Positions 1 through 5,150 of a DNA stretch of 10,788 bases are shown piece after piece (within the stretch, counting starts at the first letter, position 1; each line of letters starts with the position of its first letter). The notes beneath the pieces are model-generated. The model worked only from the letters and a program-made list of their open reading frames with translations, was not told the DNA's origin and searched no databases. The DNA comes from JAJRXG01 sp964640065 (lineage in GTDB: Bacteria > Bacteroidota > Bacteroidia > Chitinophagales > Saprospiraceae): contig CAZXIE010000124.1 of the NCBI GenBank assembly GCA_964640065.1, positions 1-10,788 on the forward strand, written 5' to 3'. Made by a program: the position numbers and the translations under genes.

Positions 1-81
1 TTGTAGTGGCGCGAATGAGACTAAATATATCATGTGTCTTTACTTTCTAATTTGTGTCGGAGATTCTAAAAGTCAACGACA

Positions 82-130
82 GAAAAAAATCAAACCGACT
101 ACTTTGCCAACCGCATTTGGTCGGTTTGAT
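82..130 (-). terminator. Intrinsic terminator after atpE
   Basis: Perfect 11-bp inverted repeat, ATCAAACCGAC (89-99) with GTCGGTTTGAT (120-130), enclosing a 20-nt loop. Read on the minus strand the stem is followed at once by seven T (83-89). It begins 18 bp beyond the atpE stop codon. This is the textbook layout of a Rho-independent terminator for the atpBE transcript. The long loop makes it somewhat weaker than ideal, so partial read-through into genes beyond the window is possible. Confidence 0.85.
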
Positions 131-147
131 AACTCATAGAATTTCTT

Positions 148-357
148 CTATCCTGCAACGAAGATTGAAAGAAGAATAGCGATCAATGCTGCACCCTCGA
201 TAAAGGCTGCCATCAAGATCATTGCTCCTCTGATATCTCCAGAAGCTTCAGGCTGTCTTGCAATAGCTTCAACTGACTTACCACCTATCTGACCAAGTCC
301 GATACCTGCTCCGATTACTGCGAGTCCTGCTCCTATTGCTGCTAATGTTCCTGTCAT
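148..357 (-). CDS. atpE: F-type ATP synthase subunit c
   Basis: Proteolipid that forms the rotor ring of the FO sector in the cytoplasmic membrane and carries ions past subunit a to drive rotation. The 69-residue protein is a helical hairpin: helix 1 (about 5-27) has the glycine-repeat packing motif GAGIGLGQIGG (16-26), the polar loop holds the conserved ARQPE (33-37), and helix 2 (about 45-67) carries the ion-binding carboxylate Glu54 in FIEGAAL. The Gln and the Ser/Tyr ligands typical of sodium-binding c subunits are absent at the equivalent positions (Leu21, Gly55), so proton coupling is inferred. It starts 34 bp after atpB with no promoter box between, so the two are probably cotranscribed. 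A terminator follows directly, and no atpF start is recognisable in the remaining 147 bp of the window. Confidence 0.97.
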   Translation of the reverse strand: MTGTLAAIGAGLAVIGAGIGLGQIGGKSVEAIARQPEASGDIRGAMILMAAFIEGAALIAILLSIFVAG

Positions 358-391
358 TTCAGAATATTTATATAAATAGTTAAAATACTTT

Positions 392-1798
392 TTAATGGTG
401 ATCGTGATGCTCTTCAGTTGCTGCTCCGATATAAGAAGCAGTCAAGACTGTAAAAACAAATGCTTGTATAAATGCTACGATCAACTCTATAGCCATCATG
501 AATAATGTCAATGGTATCGCTAATGCAGTACCTATAGTTCCTCCGCCTATACTCTCTCCTGCGTTTCCAAAAATGAAAATCAGACCTATAAAACTCAATA
601 TGGCAATGTGTCCTGCACTTATATTCCCTGCTAATCGAAGCATCAATGTGAGAGGCTTGATGAACATCCCCATGATCTCGACGACTGCCAATAGTGGCTT
701 CAAGAAAACTGGAACACCAGGCATCCAGAAGATGTGCCCCCAGTAGTGCTTGTTACCTATAAAAGTAACCACCAGAAATACGATCACAGCGAGGATCATC
801 GTCACTGTTAAACTTCCTGTGACATTGGTACTACCTAGAAATGGTACTTGTCCCCAAAGATTCAATCCCAGAATAAAAAAGAAGATAGCAAGTAGCATCG
901 GTAGGAACTTCTCATACTTTTTCTCACCTATAAAAGGGATAGCTGCTTCATCTCTAACAAACTGAACCATCGGCTCAAGGAATGACTGTACACCACTAGG
1001 TGCTTGTCCATCTCTTTTGCTATAGGCAACTGCTGCTTTTCTAAACAGCCAAAACATCAAAAGTGAGATAAGTAACATCGAGACTGCATTCTTAGTAAGA
1101 CTTAGGTCATAAAAAGATGTGACTCCACCTCCGAGCATGCCACCATCCCAGATGGTCTTTTGCTCTAGCTCATATGCTTTACCGCTTATGACAGCGTATG
1201 TCTTATCGACCTCTTTGCCATCAGCATTTTTTACTTTTTTAGGATTGAATCCTTGTACATCAAAATGATCCTTTGTTCTGTAATCAGGACACATCACTCT
1301 ATACACTGCTCCGTGATGCATGACGTATCCGTGATATCCGTGATGTCCATCATCGTGATGTCCTGGGCCAAACTTGCTTGACATAAAGGTCTTCAATCCA
1401 TCTTCTTTACTCCAAAGAATAGTTGGCAGCGGAATTCTGAAGTAATCTAGGATCGTATAGACGTTAGCATCGCTAATATGGTGGATCGCTGTCGCAGTGG
1501 GGTCATATCCATGTGGATGATAAACCTCTGCAGGCGTGCCACATGAGTTAGCATAATCATCGTAACTATACTCATGGTGATCACCATGATCTGCATCATG
1601 AGATCCATGGTCATGTCCTGCATGATCGTCGTGGTCATGTCCATCGTGATCGTGCCCATGGTGGTCATGATCGTGATTATCTTGAAGGATTACTTCTGCG
1701 ATTACAGCCTCAGCTTCGACGGCAAGCAGATGACCTACCTGAAATGACATCAAGCAGACAAGGAAAAATCTAGAAAGAGTTTTGATTGTGTACAACAC
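392..1798 (-). CDS. atpB: F-type ATP synthase subunit a, His-rich N-terminus
   Basis: Membrane stator subunit that forms the two half-channels for protons next to the c ring. Length is 468 residues, far above the roughly 230-270 of ordinary a subunits, because of an added N-terminal region. Residues 1-27 look like a signal peptide; 41-75 are almost entirely His, Asp and Gly; a second His cluster lies at 146-163; the globular stretch up to about 235 has Cys87 and Cys170. Membrane helices start near 237. The catalytic Arg388 sits in LMLRLAGNISAGH, with Glu438 and Gln445 in the last helices and a C-terminal HHDHH. Signal-peptide-bearing a subunits are, as I recall, usual in Bacteroidota; the density of His here is striking. 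The start is a GTG at 1798 (with TTG next); an in-frame stop lies upstream and the first ATG (codon 17) would cut the signal peptide. It has its own promoter box and 5' hairpin, and precedes atpE. Confidence 0.95.
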   Translation of the reverse strand: MLYTIKTLSRFFLVCLMSFQVGHLLAVEAEAVIAEVILQDNHDHDHHGHDHDGHDHDDHAGHDHGSHDADHGDHHEYSYDDYANSCGTPAEVYHPHGYDPTATAIHHISDANVYTILDYFRIPLPTILWSKEDGLKTFMSSKFGPGHHDDGHHGYHGYVMHHGAVYRVMCPDYRTKDHFDVQGFNPKKVKNADGKEVDKTYAVISGKAYELEQKTIWDGGMLGGGVTSFYDLSLTKNAVSMLLISLLMFWLFRKAAVAYSKRDGQAPSGVQSFLEPMVQFVRDEAAIPFIGEKKYEKFLPMLLAIFFFILGLNLWGQVPFLGSTNVTGSLTVTMILAVIVFLVVTFIGNKHYWGHIFWMPGVPVFLKPLLAVVEIMGMFIKPLTLMLRLAGNISAGHIAILSFIGLIFIFGNAGESIGGGTIGTALAIPLTLFMMAIELIVAFIQAFVFTVLTASYIGAATEEHHDHH

Positions 1799-1819
1799 TT
1801 CAAGTGGTTTAATATAAGT

Positions 1820-1842
1820 GCGTCTAACCTTCGGTTAGGCGC
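1820..1842 (-). promoter_or_regulatory. 5' leader hairpin of atpB mRNA
   Basis: A 10-bp stem with a 3-nt loop: 1820-1829 pairs with 1833-1842, with one G-U pair (1823/1839). It lies between the candidate -7 box at 1845-1852 and the GTG start at 1798, so it would occupy or directly follow the 5' end of the atp transcript. No T-run follows it on the minus strand, which argues against a terminator. A role in mRNA stability or translation is inference only. Confidence 0.6.
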
Positions 1843-1844
1843 CG

Positions 1845-1852
1845 CAAATGTA
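1845..1852 (-). promoter_or_regulatory. Candidate -7 promoter box for atpBE
   Basis: Minus-strand TACATTTG matches the Bacteroidota -7 consensus TAnnTTTG exactly. It lies 47 bp before the GTG start of atpB and downstream of the terminator-like hairpin that follows rny, consistent with atpBE being a separate transcription unit. No TTG was found at the expected -33 spacing, so the call rests on the -7 box and its position. Confidence 0.55.
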
Positions 1853-1937
1853 GCGATTATTCAACCACTTAGCTATGTAGAGAATTGGCTAATTTTTGAG
1901 GCCAATTAGAGGCCTGATGAATAGGTGCGCAACCCAT

Positions 1938-1974
1938 TAAAGTTTGGCGACACGAATAGCATCGCCAAACTTTA
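1938..1974 (-). terminator. Terminator-like hairpin after rny
   Basis: Near-ideal inverted repeat: 1938-1950 (TAAAGTTTGGCGA) pairs perfectly with 1962-1974 around an 11-nt loop. On the minus strand it begins 34 bp after the rny stop and is followed by a short, interrupted T-run (TTTAATG). The stem is strong and well placed to end the zapA-rny transcript; the poor T-tract leaves open that it is a 3'-end stabilising hairpin. Confidence 0.6.
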
Positions 1975-2007
1975 TATGGAGCTTGTTTTTTCGAAAACTA
2001 GCGAAGT

Positions 2008-3669
2008 CTATCTTGCTATCGCAGTCGCTCTTTTCTCACGGATCACAGTCACCTTCACTTGTCCAGGATACTGCATCTCATCTTGGATCTTCTGAGAGAT
2101 CTTAAATGCTAACTCTTCAGACTGATCGTCGGTTACTTTATCGCTCTCGACGACTACTCTTAACTCACGTCCAGCTTGTATAGCATATGCTTTCTGTACT
2201 CCTTCGTGGGACATCGCTACTTCTTCCAGTTCGCCGATACGCTTAAGATAACTCTCAAGGATCTCACGACGTGCTCCTGGTCGAGCGCCTGAGATAGCAT
2301 CACATGCCTGCACAATCGGTGAGATGATGTTGTTCATCTCTATCTCATCGTGGTGAGCACCTACGGCATTCAATACAGCTGGATGTTCTTTATGCTTCTC
2401 ACAGATCTGCATACCGAGTAGTGCGTGTGGCAACTCAGAGTCTTCTTCAGACACCTTACCGATGTCATGCAGTAATCCTGCTCTCTTAGCCAACTTGATT
2501 TGCTTACTACTTAAGCCCAACTCTGCTCCCATCGTAGCACATAGATGTGCCGTCTCGATCGAGTGCTTCAAGAGATTCTGACCATACGATGATCTAAATC
2601 TCATCCTTCCTACCATCTTGATAAGATAAGGATGTAGTCCATGAAGATCGAGATCTATCACTGTTCGCTCTCCGATCTCTTTGATCTGATCGTTGAGTTG
2701 TTTTTTCACCTTGGCTACAACCTCTTCGATCTTAGCTGGATGTATCCTACCATCTGCAACAAGCCGCTTCAATGAAAGGCGACAGATCTCTCTTCTGATC
2801 GGATCAAATGAGGAGATGATAATCGCTTCTGGTGTATCATCCACTACGAGCTCTGCACCAGTAGCTGACTCTATAGCTCTGATATTTCTTCCTTCACGAC
2901 CGATGATCTGACCTTTGATGTCATCAGAGTCTAGATTAAAGACCGACACTGTATTCTCGATAGTATACTCAGCACACATCCTTTGGATCGACTGAATGAC
3001 GATTTTTTTCGCCTGCTTGTTAGCCGTTGCTTTAGCTTCGGATATGATGTCTTTTTCGATAGACAATGCTGCCGTCTCAGCTTTCGCTTTTACTGCTTCG
3101 AGTAGCTTTTCTTTGGCCTCGGCTTCGCTCATCTTAGAGACTACCTCGAGCTCTGCGATGAACTTTTCATTAGACTTATCTAGTTCTTCTTTGCGCTTAG
3201 TGACTACTTTAAGTTGCGTCTCAAGATTACCTCTGATACTCTTGATTTCTGCTTCTTTGTGTTCGATAGTTTCAGCTTGAGCTTCTAGGTCTTTTACTTT
3301 ACGCTTGAGGTCATTCTCTTGCGTTTTGACCTCCATCTCACGATCTTTTACCTCGATCATTTTCTCAGCCTTCTCGCTTTCCCACTTTGACTTCATGTCA
3401 GCGTAGCGTTCTTTGGCCTCGCGTATCTTTTTCTTTTTGATACCATCATGCTTGCTCTCAGCATTAGATAGCAACTTATTCGCTTTTTGCCCCGCCTCTT
3501 CTTCTATCCTTTTGGCAGTGATCTTTGCTTCTTGAAGAGTGAGGTCAGCCTTCTTGTTCATCTCATCGACCTTGGATTTTTGCATCTTCTTGACGAAAAA
3601 ATTCATCACCAAAAACCCGATGATCAGACCTACAACTCCTCCTCCTAAGAGTCCTCCAATTAATTCCAT
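2008..3669 (-). CDS. rny: Ribonuclease Y
   Basis: Membrane-anchored endoribonuclease that starts mRNA decay at single-stranded sites. The 553-residue protein has the full family architecture: one N-terminal membrane helix (about 4-26), a long charged coiled coil (about 30-225), a KH RNA-binding domain with the GREG loop (257-260), and an HD phosphohydrolase domain with the metal-binding HD pair His401-Asp402 in LLHDIGK, His439/His440 and Asp457. The length is a little above the roughly 520 of Firmicutes homologues, and all key residues are intact. The ATG at 3669 places the membrane helix at the extreme N-terminus, as expected. It lies 129 bp after zapA with no clear promoter box between, so cotranscription with zapA is likely. 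The leader contains inverted repeats, one of which faces the start codon. A terminator-like hairpin follows the gene. Confidence 0.97.
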   Translation of the reverse strand: MELIGGLLGGGVVGLIIGFLVMNFFVKKMQKSKVDEMNKKADLTLQEAKITAKRIEEEAGQKANKLLSNAESKHDGIKKKKIREAKERYADMKSKWESEKAEKMIEVKDREMEVKTQENDLKRKVKDLEAQAETIEHKEAEIKSIRGNLETQLKVVTKRKEELDKSNEKFIAELEVVSKMSEAEAKEKLLEAVKAKAETAALSIEKDIISEAKATANKQAKKIVIQSIQRMCAEYTIENTVSVFNLDSDDIKGQIIGREGRNIRAIESATGAELVVDDTPEAIIISSFDPIRREICRLSLKRLVADGRIHPAKIEEVVAKVKKQLNDQIKEIGERTVIDLDLHGLHPYLIKMVGRMRFRSSYGQNLLKHSIETAHLCATMGAELGLSSKQIKLAKRAGLLHDIGKVSEEDSELPHALLGMQICEKHKEHPAVLNAVGAHHDEIEMNNIISPIVQACDAISGARPGARREILESYLKRIGELEEVAMSHEGVQKAYAIQAGRELRVVVESDKVTDDQSEELAFKISQKIQDEMQYPGQVKVTVIREKRATAIAR

Positions 3670-3670
3670 A

Positions 3671-3784
3671 CTTCAAATACTCTTTTGCGGACTGCTAACT
3701 ACATAGCAGACACCTGTTATATAATAGTCTCCTGATGCACCTAAACTCCTGTGAGTTCAGCTACCTCTAGGATACCATCTGAAG
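3671..3784 (-). promoter_or_regulatory. Structured zapA-rny intergenic leader
   Basis: Three pairings are visible in this spacer on the minus strand. CTTCAGAT (3784-3777) can pair with ATTTGAAG (3678-3671), 8 bp with one G-U, and the second arm ends one base before the rny ATG. Inside are a hairpin at 3741-3760 (8 bp with one G-U, 4-nt loop) and a hairpin at 3692-3709 (CTGCTA/TAGCAG, 6 bp). Together they could form a closed domain that hides the rny initiation region. The structure is directly visible; regulation is inferred. Confidence 0.4.
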
Positions 3785-3798
3785 AAGGGATGTATATA

Positions 3799-4092
3799 TT
3801 ACTCGGAAAGATATGGGGCCATCAAGGCCTCTAAGCGATCGATCTTACTATGACATTCATCTATCAGTTCTCCATCTGATGATTGCCACTTTTCCATAAG
3901 ATTTTCTATCAGTGCCATGGATAAGCAGTCTTGCTTATCTAGCTGCACATATTTTAAGCGATATTGGTTGAGCTGTCGATTAATATCTTTTTCTACTCCT
4001 TTCAGCTCTTCGCCTTCTTTGGGAGTACACTTGACCGGATAATCCCGGCCCAAGACATTTACATGGACTACCTCTTTTCTTTCATCCATCAT
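3799..4092 (-). CDS. zapA: Cell division protein ZapA
   Basis: Small cytoplasmic protein that binds FtsZ and bundles its protofilaments at the division site. At 97 residues it has the family's usual size and order: an N-terminal beta segment (HVNVLGRDYPVKC, 10-22), a first helix with EGEELKGVEKDINRQLNQYR (27-45), then the DKQDCLSMALIENLMEKWQ helix (52-70) that aligns with the ZapA dimerisation helix, and a C-terminal coiled segment. The start follows the stop of the preceding gene with no gap (TAG then ATG ATG), which points to translational coupling with the coiled-coil protein. The second ATG is an equally possible start. It is followed by rny, an arrangement I recall from other Bacteroidota. 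Confidence 0.88.
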   Translation of the reverse strand: MMDERKEVVHVNVLGRDYPVKCTPKEGEELKGVEKDINRQLNQYRLKYVQLDKQDCLSMALIENLMEKWQSSDGELIDECHSKIDRLEALMAPYLSE

Positions 4093-4377
4093 CTACAACA
4101 TCTTAAGACAGCTCTTGACCTCGATTATACACTGGTCAAGCTCCTGTCTTAGCTCTTCAACTTTTATGTCGCTCACGCTATTTTTTCTCTCTACCGCCAC
4201 TCCGAGAGTCTCTTGACTCTCATGATCTAATCCTCTCTTCAGTTGATGTAATTCATGTATCAAACGTTCATTTTTCTCAGATAATATCTGGTTCTCGTCC
4301 TGAAGGGACGCCATCTTCTGTACAAGTAACTCTACAGAACTCTCTAGGCCAGCTATTCTTTCAATTAAGCGCTTCAT
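4093..4377 (-). CDS. Small coiled-coil protein, ZapB-like
   Basis: A 94-residue soluble protein with no signal peptide. Residues 1-50 form a strong coiled coil with regular Leu/Ile heptads (LIERIAGLESSVELLVQ, then LQDENQILSEKNERLIHEL). A polar linker (about 51-68) leads to a C-terminal amphipathic helix, IKVEELRQELDQCIIEVK (71-88). The heptad pattern and length resemble ZapB, the coiled-coil partner of ZapA in Gammaproteobacteria, but similarity between coiled coils is weak evidence of homology. The better argument is context: its stop codon directly abuts the zapA start, and a similar small coiled-coil gene before zapA is, as I recall, recurrent in Bacteroidota. A divisome role with ZapA is inferred. 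The nearest candidate promoter box is at 4599-4606, which would give a leader of about 210 nt. Confidence 0.75.
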   Translation of the reverse strand: MKRLIERIAGLESSVELLVQKMASLQDENQILSEKNERLIHELHQLKRGLDHESQETLGVAVERKNSVSDIKVEELRQELDQCIIEVKSCLKML

Positions 4378-4598
4378 ACACTTTCAGCTTGAAAAATACA
4401 TCAATTTTCGGGCATAACGGGCTAAAGCCTAGATCTTAAGACTTTTTAGATAGCATTCATTTCACTTTCGTAAATGTTTATTATGCTGACAGTTCTTTTT
4501 ATCTATTTCTGCCGTACGACCTTAACGTAGCTGTTTAAAGTTGATTCCCTTTTCTTAATCTTCTCGTTTGATGATTTAGTTTGTCATGATTTTTGACA

Positions 4599-4606
4599 CA
4601 AAAATA
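4599..4606 (-). promoter_or_regulatory. Candidate -7 promoter box for zapA-rny unit
   Basis: Minus-strand TATTTTTG fits TAnnTTTG exactly. It is the only perfect match I found between pheT and the coiled-coil gene and is upstream of the latter by 221 bp. No TTG was found at the usual -33 position. The AT-rich setting makes a chance match possible. Confidence 0.35.
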
Positions 4607-4635
4607 CACGCCATACATTGATTGGGATTAAATAA

Positions 4636-4844
4636 TAGTCACGGGTTGTCACCAGTGGCTATTAGGCTATGACCCCTCCAGTGTCATGTTATTCTGATTT
4701 AATCGGACAGCCGATGAATTTTAAATCACGCCAAAGCGTGAAACGTTCTGATACGACTCGCCAAAAGAATAAAACCTCGTAGCGGCTAGGCGCGCGCATC
4801 TCGGCTTAGCCGAGGGAGCACGACGAAAAAAGCCGTGGTTTTAT
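4636..4844. repeat. Clustered stem-loop block, possible dispersed repeat
   Basis: Five successive inverted repeats are packed into 209 bp: TAGTCAC/GTGGCTA (4636-4661, one G-U), ATGAC/GTCAT (4669-4687), ATCGG/CCGAT (4702-4715), TCACGC/GCGTGA (4726-4741), and an outer ATAAAACC/GGTTTTAT (4769-4776 with 4837-4844) continued by CGGCT/AGCCG (4783-4787 with 4831-4835). That outer stem encloses CTCGGC-TTA-GCCGAG (4800-4814). The right half is clearly richer in G+C than its flanks. Such blocks are typical of REP-like dispersed intergenic repeats or of a structured RNA. Which of the two cannot be decided from one copy. Confidence 0.5.
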
Positions 4845-5150
4845 CACGAGCAGGATTGAAATTTACTCACAAATATTTATTCTAGGATGCGAAGGGTCTG
4901 TAAAGCGAGTATTAGCAGGACAAGATCTTTACGTCTTTTTGTATCTACTGACAAAAAGACAAGGAAAAATAAGCGTGATAACTGATAATTTATGATAGCA
5001 AGGGGGCTTTACTTTTAGAAGCATTAGTTATTGACCTTATTGACCATTTTTTGGATAGATCTACATTTTCACCGGACAGCAGAGGTCTCAATCAAGTGAA
5101 TAAATGTTGTTCCGAATGACTGAAGCCGACTTGTCAAAAGATACTGCTAC

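Larger units (their letters stand above)
4378..5150. other. 773-bp intergenic region without a gene
   Basis: No reading frame here has convincing length or protein-like character. From left to right it holds an AT-rich possible leader (4378-4598), a candidate -7 box (4599-4606), a dense stem-loop block (4636-4844), a perfect 10-bp inverted repeat (4933-4942 with 4951-4960), a tandem duplication of TTATTGACC (5028-5036 and 5037-5045) and about 105 bp of plain sequence up to the pheT stop. No standard terminator for pheT stands out. The 4933-4960 hairpin, GTCTTTTTGT around an 8-nt loop, is a weak candidate about 190 bp after the stop. Confidence 0.7.

Noticed and set aside
1..33. Minus-strand ATG at 33 opening a frame (M-I-Y-L-V-S-F-A-P-L-Q) that leaves the window, as a possible atpF start.
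   Set aside because: Only 11 codons are visible, they do not resemble the usual start of an ATP synthase b subunit, and no promoter or coupling supports it.
498..965. Plus-strand open frames opposite atpB, and others opposite rny, pheT and the lipoprotein genes.
   Set aside because: All lie antisense to clear genes, have low-complexity or implausible translations and no promoter; they are shadows of the real coding strand.
1447..1668. A 73-codon minus-strand frame rich in Met and Thr inside atpB.
   Set aside because: It is the His/Asp repeat of atpB read in another frame, which gives repeated ATG/ACC codons; there is no independent support.
1574..1678. CRISPR or tandem DNA repeat in the ATGATC/GTGATC-rich stretch.
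   Set aside because: The periodicity is codon-level His/Asp repetition in a clear membrane-protein gene, with no spacers.
3670..3798. 6S RNA (ssrS), which is linked to zapA in some bacteria.
   Set aside because: The spacer is only 129 bp, shorter than a typical 6S RNA, and the pairing does not form the long rod with a central bubble. I see no 6S-like rod in 4378-5150 either.
4669..4895. Short plus-strand frames: 37 codons from 4669, and about 35 codons from 4790 ending in LSRAGLKFTHKYLF.
   Set aside because: They run through the inverted repeats, lack starts or promoters, and change frame at stops; more likely chance frames in a repeat than gene remnants.
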